Below, piece after piece: positions 8,740 through 21,500 of a stretch of DNA of 64,000 nucleotides. The stretch is from the NCBI GenBank assembly GCA_038030265.1, contig CM075938.1, forward strand, positions 47,051,189 to 47,115,188, read 5' to 3'. Position numbers and translations under genes: made by a program. The notes under the pieces are model-generated. The model had not been told where the DNA came from and did no database searches. It was given only the letters and a program-made list of their open reading frames with translations. Within the stretch, counting starts at the first letter, position 1. Each line of letters starts with the position of its first letter. This stretch comes from Corythucha ciliata. Lineage: Eukaryota; Arthropoda; Insecta; Hemiptera; Tingidae.

Positions 8740-11700
8740 CCCCCCCCCCCCTTCCCGAGTTGATGGCATTGCCAAGACTCAGCTTTCAGTGACGTTTTTG
8801 TTGTTTACATGGCATCCTCTCTCAAACGAGAGCTGCAGCGGGAAGCCTCGATTTGAAGAAAATCACTGGAAAATTTGTTAATTAAGCCAAACACGTTCGT
8901 CGGGTCGCTGATGATAGAGATAGTGGTGAGATCACACGCACGGCCCATTATATTTTATATTAGAGGGCTACGCGCTCTCGCGTGAAAGCTTTCCGGGACC
9001 CCGGAAATGTCCGTCGATGTCGCAGCACTGCGAAATGTGATTGAAAGGAATCCCGCGCCACGGGTCGGGCTGCCCCACCAGTCCACCACCCCCGCACATG
9101 CTACGCCACTGGTAGTAGTCACTTGTACTGAGTATTTCCTGAACACAGTTTTAAATCAGTCGATCTGTGAATTTATCTGTTTTGAATGGAAATAAGCAAA
9201 TATTAAGACTCATTATGATGACTGGGCCTACATGTTTTCATTTTATACAATCCGCTGTAGGCGGCCGTACAAAAACACATTTGAAATTACGTAGCGGTGA
9301 GGGGGGGATGGTTAATTCCGGGTGTAAAAGCTAATTTCTGGCTAAAAAAAATTAGTCATGCAAAATTAATTTTGTTCCAAGACTTTTATTCACGAGTTGC
9401 AGGGTACATGAGACTCATGGGCTGGAAAGTACGTTAAAGTGCTGTTCGGGTGATTCATTATAATTATATAGAGCGGATTATTCCAAAGCATTCCTGGGAA
9501 GCGCATGCAGTCTGTTAAAAAGCATCTGTAAGCCTCGTGGTCATCCTTGTTTAAATTTAGATGAGAGGACACATAACAAGAAAAGGAATGAGGAAAAAGC
9601 TCTTGTTTTCCTTGTCCAGGATTGATTCCAGCAGGTACACGGTTATGCGTTATTGAAAATAACCTTTAACGTCATCGTGTTAACGATGAATTGCCGTGAA
9701 TTCGGTCGAGTAGTGTAGCGCGACACAAAATTGTGTATGGTCGACCGGCTGACATTTTCCTCAAACAATCGAAATGTAGGTATAACTTGGGAGTTTGGTT
9801 ATATGTATAGGATGCACTGTTTTAGCACAAAAACCTGTTTGTTAAAAGTTACGATGAAGTTAAATTAATTGGTTGGGGGGCGGGGGTCATGTAATTTCCC
9901 GCAGAAAATTTCGGCAAATTCCTTCACTGATTCGAGTAAAGAATGGGATGCAAAGAGATAATTGTAGGAAAGAAGCGATAGTTTGTTTTATTTTAACAGA
10001 ATGTTGATGTGGGATTTTGCTAATTTAGTACGTTATGTCAAGATGATAAAATGGTATTTCCGTAACGTCTTTTGGACAAACAAAATGGACTTTGTTCTCG
10101 CCCTGCCCCCCGACTAGTTGAACTCGCGTAAAATCCAACTCGTTATGATAAGATTGCGTAATATCATTTTCATATCGTACAAATTAAAAGGATTATTTGT
10201 AACTGGATCTTATTTTTAAGGGTTTTTTTCTGAGGCGACTAATTCACCAGGAAGGCTCATAGGAGGCCTTGCTTTGTTTTTATTTATTTTTTCTGAAAAA
10301 AAAAAAAAAAAAAAAAAATTAGGCCAAATCCTCGGACACGGTCATCTAATATCAGAGCTGTCGACTCTCAGAATCTTAATCGTTTCAAATTAGATCCGCA
10401 GAGGATCATTTTCAAGAGCGAATCCAAATATAACAAATTGACGTTGAAGTTGATACATTTTAAATTCGATCACTAGAGATGAGAAAAGAGAAAACACAAC
10501 GTTAAGTATCAAAAAAGAAGAACCCACTTTTGGGCTTTACCTTTCGCCCTATTACACCTACATTCTCATATTTTGCTATTCTCTCTATTTATTCACTTTA
10601 CTGTGACGTCATTGTAATCAAAGACCACGCTTGAATTTGATTTTATTGAAGGAGGCGAGTAGTATTACAAAGATTTACCTCGTTTGGCCAATTCCTTCTT
10701 AAGGATGTAAAAAATAAGATTTATAAAAAGAACTCAATTCAAGTCAACTCTCTTATTTACGCCAGTTTATGTAATTTGATGCCCCTGATTTCTTACTGCC
10801 GGGTTGGACTAGCTTGCTCTGCATAGCCCTTCCAAGAGGAATGGTAATAATGATGAGGGATACGTTATTTAGTTGGAAGGGGGAGAAAGTAAGGAAACAC
10901 AAACATTTCCAGTAATATTTCACCTTGGAGGTTTCCCGCATGACAGTAAGTTGTTGTTATTGTTATTGTTATTGATAGCTCACCCGCATCAAAAAAGGTA
11001 ATTCATGTCCAAGCAGTAATACATTCTTATATCTACATTTTTAGTATGCTATTCTGTTAATCGGCAAAATGGTTTGTCATCGAAGAAAAGTGAAGGTCTA
11101 GAACCGATCAAGGGCGGAAAAAGTGACCTCTGTCAAACCTTGAACGTGACTGAAAAAGTATAATTATTGTGTCTCTTTCGAATCGCGCTCTTCCCCCTCC
11201 CCCTCTGTTGAATGATGATAAAACTGAACCTAAATATCCGTGAGAAAGCCGTGAGAATGACCGGGTAAGGGCATCACAGAGAGATAATTCGATCCCTCTT
11301 CACCCTTGTGAGTCTTGTTTTTCTAATAAAAGCGTGACTTTCTGTACAACGTCGCCACGGTCGTTCACATCCCCTGCCGGAGTGTAGAGTTACAGTTCAC
11401 TGTGTTATTGGTAACCACGCCTGACTAATTCTCTCGTTCAAGTTGTTGCAACAAAGTAATTTGTCCAAAAACATTCCTAATCCCTTGACAAATGACGGAA
11501 AGGGCTCGCCTATACACAAATCGCTCAACAATATAGAGACAACTCTCAAGTCTAAATCGTGGAATTCACAAATAACTTCGGCCTTATTGTTCACTCAGAA
11601 TACCGTTGTCAATTCATGTTTAAGTATAGAACTGAGAAGAAGAATTAGTTGAAGATGAGCTCTCTAAGTAAAATAGGACTGCTGGCCGATGGCTTTTAGG

Positions 11701-12270
11701 TAAAATCCAATGCGTTGGTGTTGAAAAAAACAATTTTGTGCATTTAGCTCTTTCCAACCCCAAATTTTGAGAATCTGGCAATTCCTGAACCTAATTTTGC
11801 GGGTTTAGTTAGCCTCTCTAAAAACTAAATTTCTCAGGGCTTGGTTTTTCGAGACCCATTCTCTTGATCTTGCATGCACACACACTACTATCCATCAAGA
11901 GTGAGAGAAAAAAAACATAAGGAGAAAGCGCTGCAACTCCAGAACACGATTTTTGTGACCGTAGGACTCGGATTTAGGCCCCAAGAGACATAATATTACG
12001 CTCCATAAGGGACAATGTTGCCTCCCGCAGTAGGCAACGTGCCCCAAGTATAGGGCTGTTCTGCCACTAAAATGACGCCGTCAGTAGATCCCAAATATTG
12101 AATTTTTGATGGAAAAAATTGTATTTTCCTGAACGAAAAATTGAAACTTTGGCCCTCAGAAGTCGTCAGTGGAACAATGCACGAAACATAGAATTTTATG
12201 CCTGAATCTCATTGACCTGGCGAAAAAGAGACCCTTGAAAAAAATTGACGGACCTATAACTAGAAATTTC
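8740..12270. other. 3.5 kb without a recognisable gene
   Basis: A C12 run at 8740-8751, an A-rich tract near 10299-10318 and a GTTATT microsatellite near 10948-10972. A short family-B stretch lies at 11740-11870. The frames of 60-70 residues show no family motif. Confidence 0.5.
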
Positions 12271-12278
12271 ACCCACAG

Positions 12279-12314
12279 CAGGCACGGATCCTGAGTCGGC
12301 TTAAGGAGAGGGCC
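12279..12314 (+). repeat. dispersed transposon end, CAGGCACGGATCC type
   Basis: CAGGCACGGATCCTGAGTCGG followed by CTTAAGGAGAGGGCC matches 49048-49083 and, reversed, 28582-28613. Three copies of one terminal sequence mark a dispersed DNA-transposon family. Confidence 0.6.
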
Positions 12315-12744
12315 ATATTATGACTCCATCCGGCCCCCGCCCCATCCAATATCACACGTCACACAGTTGCTAGACAGGCACAGTTCTCAATCTCAGATAA
12401 TTGAAAAATAAGTGAAAAAAAAAAAAAAAAAATTCAACAACCACCTACGTAACGTGAACTACTAGTTTGGCAAAAATGTACTTCCCGCCGAATGAAATGA
12501 ACTTAGCGCAGTGGTGGAGGGGAAGCTCTTATGCCCCACGGTTAGCACTGCGATTTTAATCCTCACAAAATAGTTTTTTTAGTGAGCAAGATGCGGGAAT
12601 TTACTTTTTATTGAGTGAAACCCGCTAAAAACGGTTCTTAGTGCGCACAATCGGCGCAATCAGCCACTGAAATAGGCCACACAGCGAAATTGGTTTACTG
12701 GCAAACAAATTTCCCGGAATTAGCTGTTCATGAAATTAATTGGC

Positions 12745-14266
12745 AATGAGGAAGTTGCAAATTTTCCAAAATTTTTTTTTTCTGGTAGGTCACACCATTA
12801 CCTTTTGATAGATACGAATTTTAACAATTAAATTCAATTATAACAATTTTTTTTTAATTATTTAAAATAGCAATATTTGACTTCCCGCCAAATAAGGTGT
12901 GACGATGGTGTGACGTAATTTAGTTTTTTTTTGTCCTTGTCTAATGCATTCTCTATCTCTCTCTTACAAAAAAAACTGAATTTTTTAAATCATGAGGTTT
13001 TCTTATGTTAGTGAGTTGCCAGGCAGCCATCGCGATGGTTTCGTTGGTTGAATTCATTCCCTAAAAAAAAAAAAAGCCCGGTCCTTTGCAAGCAAGCCAG
13101 CCGCATCTCTAAAGGGCAAAGTAACTCAAAAGTGTGAGGTACGAGCTTCGCCATCCATGGGGGGATCACGGCGGCCAATATTCCTGAGGCTGCCCCTTGC
13201 AATACTGAAGATGGGGCCTGGCTAAACCCGATTTTGGGTCGTCGTGCGTTCGACAGGCCGGCGACGAAAAGAAGCTGACCACTCGAAAGAAAAGTCTTAG
13301 ACACAATTACTAGGTACTTTTAGGTTCTTTGAGACAATTCGTTCGTATCGTACATGATATTGTGGTCAAATCTCTTATATCTTGGAGGTGTCCTATTTTC
13401 AAGTTCATTATTAAATAATTTATGAGTAGGCATTATATTTTTGGTGCAATATACAAATCGGGTCATTTCAAACTCTCTAGTTCCACTTTCACTCACGGCA
13501 AAATGATCTTGCTATGCACACACACACAAAGTTTTTCTGTGCATAATCAACGGTTTCAGAGTTCCAGTCAACGATATATAAAAGAACTGGATTGCTCATC
13601 ACTGCTGATAAAGAATAGCCATCAAATAAGCTCCCAGAGTGGATGAGAGGGGTGGAGTTTCGAAATAAATACCGGAAGAGAGTTGTGTTGCCATAACTAC
13701 ACAAGGAGAGGGACAGGGTGATTGTTTATCAGGGGATGACCTTCCCCCTCCACGTCACCCGTACGCTGTGAGCAATCCAGGTTTATATATCGTTGGTTCC
13801 AGTACGTCTCCTCGGATGATTCGAATCCACTCCGTTCTTCTTCGTGTTTTCTTGTTTTTGTTTTAGGTAAGCTCACAAAAATCGTATTCGGCGTCTTGCG
13901 GTTCCTTCGACAACGAGGGCAAACTGGAAACTGCAGTATTTTTCAAATATCTGGACTAATCTCGTATTTGAAATTGAAATGAGCTGTCAGGCTGTCACCC
14001 AACAACAACAAATAAAAGAATCAAGGATCAGCAACAATAACATACATGAAGGGAAATCAGTGAATGGCCGCATTGAAGCCAAAGACTAAATTACGTCATA
14101 CCAGGAAAGGGGGGGAGTCAAGGGGGGCCAAATACATGCAATATTTCTTAAAACTTCAGCAAACGATTTTTTGAGGAACGGAGCACATCATAATTTCTAT
14201 TTTAGTGTAAATAAACGGGGAAAAATAAATTTCTCCGCAAATTCTGACCCATGCAACTTCCTCAAT
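12745..14266. mobile_element. TGAGGAAGT-family element, 1.5 kb
   Basis: Left end AATGAGGAAGTTGCA and right end TGCAACTTCCTCAAT are inverted. The same ends, with one or two substitutions, bound 32831-33348 (518 bp) and 50708-51202 (495 bp). Shared inner marks are TTTTCCAA near the left end, CTTCCCGCCAAA, and TTCTGACCCATG just inside the right end. The extra kilobase relative to the other copies suggests a nested insertion between about 13.0 and 14.1 kb. No target duplication is clear and no transposase is visible. Confidence 0.7.
13563..13803. repeat. inverted repeat with a TATA-like box in each arm
   Basis: The left arm 13563-13599 carries ACGATATATAAAA and CTGGATTGCTCA. The right arm 13770-13803 is the same sequence reversed, with small gaps. 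The 170-bp centre has no frame. It lies inside the 12745-14266 element and may mark the nested insertion. Confidence 0.65.
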
Positions 14267-14270
14267 GACT

Positions 14271-15560
14271 CATAAAATTGACAATTCCCTTATAAACTTG
14301 ACAATTCCCTCATAAAATAGACAATTTCCTTATAAAGTGGATTATTTCCCCATAAAATTGACGATTTCCCCATAAAATTGTCGATTTCCTCATAAAATAG
14401 GCAAGTTCCCCATAAAATCTATTATTTCCTCTTGTAATTGACAATTTCATCATAAAATTGACCATTTTCTCTAAAAATTGACAATTTCCTTATAAAACAT
14501 ACAGTTTCCTCATAAAATTCACAATTTCCTCTAAAAATTGACAATTTCCTCATAAAATTGAAACTTTCCTCGTAAAATATACAATTTCTTCATAAAATAT
14601 GCAATTTTTCCATAAAATCGACAATTTCCTTATAAAATTGCCAATTTTCTAATAAAATAGACAATTTCCTCGTAAAATAGACAATTTCCCCATAAAATCT
14701 ATTATTTTCTTATAAAATTGACAAGTGACAATTCCTTCACAAACGTGACAATTTCCTCTAAAAATTGACAATTCACTCTTAAAATTGTTCATTACCGCGT
14801 ATAATAATGGGCTATTCATATTAAAAATGACAAGTTTAAAGCCAAAATAAACGATCACCAATTACTGTATCAACAATAATCACCGAAATAATCATCGAGT
14901 CATGGAGCCAAATTAATAAGTTAGTTCCATGGACCAAAATTAAATTATTGTGGATGAATTACAGTTTCCACGTCAAATTGACAATTTATACTTCATATTG
15001 ACAAATTTATTCGTTTATTATTATCATTACTTATTTATTAAATAAATAAATTAAATTGACAAAACATTTAAAAAGAAATAAAAAATGGAATAATAAACTG
15101 ATAATAATTTAATAATTAAATTGACAATGCGCTTATAAAAATGTCAATTTGCTAATAAAAATGAAAATTTTCTCGTGAAACTGACAAAGTCCTAAAATTA
15201 ACTATTCCTAGAAAATTAACGGTATCATCTTGAAAGTAACAATTTCCAATTCGAACTAACAATTTCCTTATAAAATTGAAAATTCATTAAAAAAGGGCAA
15301 TTTTCTCATTACATTGAAAATTCCTTATAAAACATGTCACTTTCTTCATAAAATTGATATTTCCTTGTCAAACTGACGATGCACTCGTCAAATTGACACC
15401 TTGTAGACTGAAAATTTCCTCATAAAATCAATCATTATGCTCATAAGCTTAAGATGTCTCATAAAATTGAAAGTTTTCTCATAAAACAGACAATTTCGTT
15501 ATGAAATTGACAATTTTTTCGTGAAACTGACGAGTTTTTTCATAAAATGGACCTTTTCGC
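14271..15560 (+). repeat. array family C, 20-bp units
   Basis: Unit core ACAATTTCCTCATAAAA. From 14271 to about 14720 some 22 consecutive units keep exactly 20-bp spacing with no indel, although units differ at several positions. After 14720 the same motif continues with irregular spacing to about 15560. Related units occur at 28500-28580 and 49130-49230, inside the CAGGCGCGGATCC transposon family. Confidence 0.9.
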
Positions 15561-15635
15561 TTGACCTACGGAGAAAGTGGCTATTTTCATCATGGCAACC
15601 TCACGACGAAAGAAACACTTTAATCTCAGCGTGTT

Positions 15636-15770
15636 ATTTGCTTACTTTACGTCACGGAGTGAACTAAAGTACTTTACGTCACTGCTAGGAGTGATGTAAA
15701 GTTACATTCCGTCACTGTTAGGAGTGATGTAAAGTTTCTTTCCGTCACTGTTAGGAGTGACACGTTTGGA
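15636..15770 (+). repeat. palindromic 33-bp tandem repeat
   Basis: Three to four units. Each is close to an inverted repeat: ACTTTACGTCACTG, a short loop, then GGAGTGATGTAAAGT. Hairpin arms of about 12 bp can form in each unit. Confidence 0.75.
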
Positions 15771-16169
15771 GTGAGTCACTTGTTCGGTCAAGCGATAAAT
15801 AGCGTTCGCAACCCGTGAGGAGCGCCTTTACGCGCTCGTTGCTAGTAATTGGCGAACTCGGCTTCGCCTCCATCGCCAAGCACAACTCGCGCGTAAAGTG
15901 ACACTTTCCTCACTAGTTGTGAGGAATATATAATACTATAACAAATATTGCTCTTGGTGAAGCATTTCGCAAATTTGTTGCCCTTGTCGCAGCGTTTCAA
16001 TAAATTTTGCCTTGAATGTGGCGATTCACGTGAATGTTTTTACGAACGTTGCGTTTTGCCCACCGCGTGGGGCATTTTGCTTAGTTTACTCTTTGTGCCG
16101 CGGCCTTTCGAAAAAGTTTTTTCCTCACAACGTGACGTTTCACTTAAAGTTTGCCCTTGGCGAGACCGT

Positions 16170-16530
16170 TTCGCACATGGGCGTAGCCAGCGGGGGGCAG
16201 GGATGGGCAGTTGCCCTCCCCTAGAATCAAAAACGCAAATTTCGTGGGGCAGCTGCCCACTCCAAAATTCCAATAATATTTTCCCTGATCTGGCCAACAG
16301 AAACACAAATTTATTATATTTCGCTCCATAAAACCAATTTCGCGGATTTTTCTCACTAAAAAACAACACATTTTCGCACATTGGTTTCACCAAAAATCAA
16401 AAATTCGCGGACGTTTGTTGCTGACAAACCGATTTTAAGGGTCGGCTTAAGTTGGAAACCGATTTTGCTGATTTTTCGCGCTAAAATCCCATTTTCGCAA
16501 GGTTCGATGCGCAATTTCGTGTGTTTGGGT
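16170..16530 (+). repeat. transposon end (GGGCGTAGCCAG) plus family B array
   Basis: GGGCGTAGCCAGCGGGGGGC, then GGGCAGTTGCCCTCCCCTAGA, recurs at 20283-20335 (GGGTGTAGCCAGAGGAGGCC). It is followed in both places by AATTTCG(C/T)GGGG..AAAACC units. The same GCGTAGCCAGCCC end is seen reversed near 17765-17800 and 24300-24330. Confidence 0.65.
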
Positions 16531-16899
16531 TAGCTCAAATCGTGTTTAGCCCGCTATGCCATACAGACTTATGGTGTGAGAGAAACTGCCAGCTCTGTTT
16601 ACCTGTCTCAGATCTAAAATTTCAAGTTTAGCTCCAAAAGTATCACTTTCCGGGTTGGGGGGGAGAGAAGTTTCAATTTTTCGACATAAAATCCGAAATA
16701 TAGAAGGCTACACAAGCAGATATTTATTTTTTGACGGATAGTGGCCGTTTCTGTGCAAATTTAGTCTCTGATGACCATGAATTGACGCGATTCTAACCTC
16801 CAGATCTTGTTAGAATCCTGCAAAAAGGCAATGGTTCATCTGTAATTTTCGCCAGTGAATCTGCCCACAGGCGTGGTGGATCCAGTTTTTCCTCAAGAG

Positions 16900-19480
16900 G
16901 AGTTGCACAGAACCCCCCAACCACCTGTGAATGAACGCTATTTCTCAATTTTAGCCACGACAATTACACTATAATCAACAAAAAACTGTGACAATTTTGC
17001 CAATTCATTTTCCCTCAATTTTAGCCGCAAATTCGTGCTTTAATCTCAATTCTGCATTGAGCAATTCCCCCTTCAAATTTCAGAGTGAAAAGGTCCACAT
17101 AATATTCATGTTAACGAATTTCATTAATTTTGATCCGGGCGTTGCATCGCGAACCTTAAAATAGGTGTTTTCCTCAATGTGCCTTAATTTTAGCCGAAAA
17201 TAAGAACTTTTTCAAAAATGTGTGCGCTAAGTCGCCCTCTTTCTCGATTTTACCCGCAAACTTGCTATATAAATGTATGAAAACAGTCACCGTGATGTTG
17301 GTTCGAGAAACCACGAACTGCGGTGCCTTCTCTCAATTTTACCTGCGTGAATGAGCTCCATTTCTCAATTTTAGCCGTGAGTTGGCATTTTTCCTCAATT
17401 TTAGCCGCAAATGAGCGATTTTTCTCAATTCTACATTGAACGCGCAATTTATTTTGTCAATTTTAGCCGTGAAAAGAGCACTGTAAACCGTGAGTTAGCG
17501 CATTTTCTTAATTTCGGCCCGGACTTTGGATCGCGAAACCGCAAATTGGCGTGTTTTCTTAATTTCAACCTCGAACAATGAGCAGATTTATTTCTCAAGT
17601 TCAACGTGAATCAACGCTATTTCTCAATTCTAGCCGTGAATGGGTGTTTTCGCTCAGTACTAGCCGGAAAATGTCCTTTTCATGAATTTCATCCGCGAAC
17701 GAGCACTTTTTCTCAAGACGTGCGCCCCCCCCCCCAAACAAACTCTGAATCCGTGTGCCTGGCTGGCTGCCCACCCCTTGATCATGGGCTGGCTACGCCC
17801 CTGCTTTCGCACACATTATTTATCCCTTGACGTGGCGGCGGCGTTCCACGTCAATTTTTTCCCTTCAGTGAGGCCATTCGTGAGAGTTACTCCTTTAAAA
17901 ATAACTTGGCATTTCGCGTCTCTCGAGAAACTTTGACCCTCGGGCCTCTGAGAAAATGGCCCTAAAAATAAAGGTGTTCAGCCATTTTGGAGGAGGTTTT
18001 GATGATTTTTTTTGTTTTTGTTTGCGCAAGTGACCCAAGGGAGGGGCCATGGCCCCTGTGGCCCCTTCCTTAAGGCTGGTTTCCACTTATTCTTTTGGAC
18101 CGTTCTGTCCCTTCACACCTTCCTTTCTATGAGGGAACGGGCTAAAAATTTGCCCGTTCCTTTAGAACGTTCCTTTCCTTTGATGTTTCGATATAAACCG
18201 CTTTTTCACCGATCGGCTCCGAAGGAACGATGCGTTCCTTTTTAAAACCCAGTTTAAATGTCCAAAGTGGTACTTTAACAGGGAACGGAACGTTCCAAAA
18301 GAACAAGTGGAAACCGGCCTTTAGATCCGCCACTGGCCCACACACAGCTAAACGACACGGGAAATTCACGCCCCCCCCCCCCAACAGCATTCTACTTCAG
18401 ACTCGAACAGCTTCAGCTTTCTCAGACCAGGAGCGTAACCAGAAATCCTCCCGGGAGTGTTGAATTCGGTTTTTTTTTTCACTTCAGTTCTACTTGATTT
18501 TAAGCTGAGGGAGTGAAAACCACCAGTCTCTAAATAAACCAGAAATGTAATGATTTTTACGTCTAGCGTTGGATTATATCTTATTCTTAATTTATTAATA
18601 AGTATACGAATTACCGCATTTTATGCACCTTACACGCGAAGAAGAACTTGTTCTCAATTTAAGTCGCGATTCAGGGTTATTGTATACTTTAACCGTTTCT
18701 CCATTTCAGTCACAAAGTTGCCTTCAGAAGCCGCAAATTGACATTAATTCTATTTTAGCCACGAATAAAAAATTAGCGATTTTACTAAATTTTAGCAGTA
18801 CAAATTAGTGGGTTACTTACTATCTCAATTGTATCCGCGAAGTAGTGTTTTTCTTCATTTTCGTCACTAAGTTGCATCCAGAAGCCTCAAACAGGCATTT
18901 TCTCAATTTTAGCGTTGTTATCCCGCTGAATAGCAACTTTTCTCATATTAGCAATTATAGCAAATTTGCAACTACATTTTTATGCCACGAAGTATCGTTT
19001 TTATCCCATGACAAATTGACCTACTCAATGTCATTGGTGGATTAGTAATTTTTCACTATATATGTGCTGTTTATCAGCGATTTGTCTCAATTTTATCCGA
19101 GAATTAGCGTTTCTTTTTCAGTTTAAGTCAGATCGTTGTATTTATTGCGTGAATTAGAAACTTCAGCCGCTAATTAGGGTTTATCTCAATGTCAACCGTG
19201 AATTATCGCTTTTCTCAATTTTTGGCCGCGTTTTAGCGTTTTTCCTAATTTTAGCTTCTAATTAGCGATTTCTCAATATTAGCTTCGAATTTCTCGATTG
19301 TTTCAGTGAACTGGCCGCTTTTTCCCGATTTCAGACTTTATTTATCCACTTTGTTACACTTCTAGCTGCGAATTAGCGCATTTTATCACTTCTATCCATG
19401 ATTCAGCTATTTCTCTCAATTTTAGCCCCAAATTATTAATTTAATCAATCTTAACCGCGATTTCTTTTTTTACTTTTAAC
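16900..19480 (+). repeat. array family A, 30-bp units, forward orientation
   Basis: Degenerate units with the core CTCAATTTTAGCCGCGAATT, then AGCGATTTTT. The period is about 30 bp, with deletions. A variant unit reading AAGTTGCCTTCAGAAGCCGC recurs (for example near 18715). The array is interrupted by the MITE at 18073-18320 and other insertions, including C runs at 17725-17735 and 18371-18382. Confidence 0.85.
18073..18320. mobile_element. PIF/Harbinger-type MITE, 248 bp
   Basis: Left AGGCTGGTTTCCACTT and right AAGTGGAAACCGGCCT are inverted. The similarity continues through TTCTTTTGGA(A/C)CGTTC for about 33 bp. TTA flanks both sides (18070-18072, 18321-18323), the target typical of PIF/Harbinger. 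The interior is built of GGAACG/CGTTCC motifs in both orientations. A related end (GGCCGGTTTCC) sits at 62811. Confidence 0.85.
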
Positions 19481-20280
19481 CATGACTGAGGAACTTGCCC
19501 ATTAATATGGGACATTCATGCAAGTTCCCCATTAGAGCTTTTTATCAATATCTGCCTACTTTTGTGCCCAAGAACAGCTCAAGATTCGCGCCATAAACAT
19601 TGAAAAACTAACAATTTGCGTCCATAAAATGCTAGAACAGTTTCCGATTTTCGATTACATTAATTTAAACATAAAACATGTTTCTCTTAGGCCGGTCGTT
19701 TACTGGCAGCGTTTTTGAGTGGCTCTACAAAGCGCGACAACGAGTGTACGTCCCAAAAGGCTCAAATTGAATGTGACATCGTCCACTGCAGGCTCAGCTG
19801 CAGTGCTTTCATTTTAAGCCTTTGGGATTTACGCTTTTTGTACCTAGTGCCGCTCGAAAATGCTTCCAGTATGGTCTTATATTCTTTTCCCGTTCTGGAG
19901 TTCTGTTCTCCTCCAAACTTCAATGTCCAAATATTTGCTGGAGAGATCTACGCAGCTCTAGTTATCTCGCTGTTTTCCTCCGTAGTCAACCCTCAGTCCA
20001 ATATTAATTAACAACAATAAAAATATTCGTCTTATGGTTTTAGTACCTTCTTTTCCCTGTCTTCCTTGTAATACTGCAGTTCTATTCGCCTCCAAATTTC
20101 AAAAGGGATCCTAATTCCTCGCAACCCTTCCCTTCCTTTTTCCAGAAACGTCAGTAGTAACATAAAATATGAAGGCACCATAAGAAAGCTTAGAAGATTG
20201 TGAAGGTTTTATGATGCCTGTGAAGGCTGCAGGTAAATCTGTTCTTCATAACATTTTTTACATAACAACTAAGTACAGGC
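19480..20280. other. no gene recognised; possible MITE fragment at 19693-19860
   Basis: GGCCGGTCGTTTACTGGCAG at 19692 resembles the TTA-MITE ends. CTGCAGGCTCAGCTGCAG nearby is an inverted repeat. I found no matching right end. The reading frames look random. Confidence 0.35.
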
Positions 20281-20329
20281 ATGGGTGTAGCCAGAGGAGG
20301 CCAGGATAGGCAACTGCTCTCCCCTAGAG

Positions 20330-20580
20330 TCGAAAGCACAGATTCAATGGAGCAGCTACCTATGACTAATTACGTTCTGAAAGTACAAATCCTTAATGAT
20401 TAACCACATTTTGTTCCGTCGGTGCCCTAACATAAAAAAATCAATTTCGAACATTTCTGTTGCTCACAAAACGAATTTCCCAGGGGTGACATAATTCAAA
20501 ATTTCGTGGTTTTAGGACTATAAAATACCGTTTTCGCAGGTCTTACACAACTAAAAAGCTAATTTTTCAGATTTTACTTC
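20330..20580 (+). repeat. family B array, short
   Basis: Units with AATTTCG..GG and CT(A/C)AAAA after the GGGTGTAGCCAG end at 20283. A run of about 27 A follows at 20586. Confidence 0.6.
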
Positions 20581-20584
20581 TCTG

Positions 20585-20616
<32 letters not shown>

Positions 20617-20629
20617 CCCAAAATGCCCA

Positions 20630-21500
20630 GCTTAGTGATAAAGTTGCCAGTTTTTGGCCAAAATCTTAATTTTAGAGTCTACTCAAATCTCCATTTCTGT
20701 CCTAAAATCGCCATTTTTGCGCTTAAGGGCAGTCAGTTTATGGGGTAAAATCGCCAGTTTTGTAGTGACGTCTTCAATAAGTCAGCTTTGGCGTTAAGCC
20801 AGCAACATAGTCAGCTTTGGTGGGAAATCGTCTGTTTTGGTATAAAATCATCACGTTTGGGATGACTTCGTCAGTTTTGTGGTGAAATCGCCGGTTTTCA
20901 AGGCAGGCCTTGGTCCTTTTACCTAAAATCATCCGTTTTGGGAAATCCTTATTTACCAGTGTGACATTGCAGCATTGTAGGTTTTGGAGTGTAAATCCAG
21001 TTTCGGGGGAAATTGACGTTTCGGGTGTATAATATCCAATTTTCAAATGGAACAGAAAAATGTAGTTTTAGGTTTAGATCGCCGGTTTTGTTGTGACATC
21101 TTTATACTCAGTGGGGTGGGGAACACGTCAGATTTGGCGAGAAATCGTACGTTTTTCGAGTATAATCGCCAATTGAGGAATAGGTAATTTTTAATTCAGA
21201 GGGGTCTGTTTTGAACAGATCATTAGATCATTAGTTTTTTATCAGTTTGGATTAAACCCGCAAGTTTTAGGGTGAATTCATGAATTTTGGGGTAAAGCCT
21301 TGGGTTTTAAAATTGCCAGTTGTGCTGTGAACTCTTCAGTTTAGAGGTAACACATCGGCTCTGGCGTAAAAACGTCAGTTTTGAAGTAAAATAAAAAAAA
21401 TGAAATCTTCAGTTTTTGGTTAAAAAAAACAACAAAAAACGTCAGTTTTGAGTTAGAGCCAAGTCTTTCGTACAAAGTATTGATTTTGGGGGAAATAAAT
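20630..21500 (+). repeat. array family D, ~20-21-bp units
   Basis: Repeated GTCAGTTTTGGGGTAAAAT with variants (CCGGTTTT, CGTCAGTTTTG, GTGAAATCG). The spacing is near 20-21 bp at the start and irregular later. A short piece recurs at 63310-63540. Confidence 0.75.

Noticed and set aside
13008..13304. 98-residue minus-strand frame as a host exon
   Set aside because: Lies within the TGAGGAAGT element and shows no known domain. A repeat-derived frame is more likely.
14271..14720. CRISPR-like array
   Set aside because: Units are contiguous with no unique spacers, and this is a eukaryotic, transposon-rich region.
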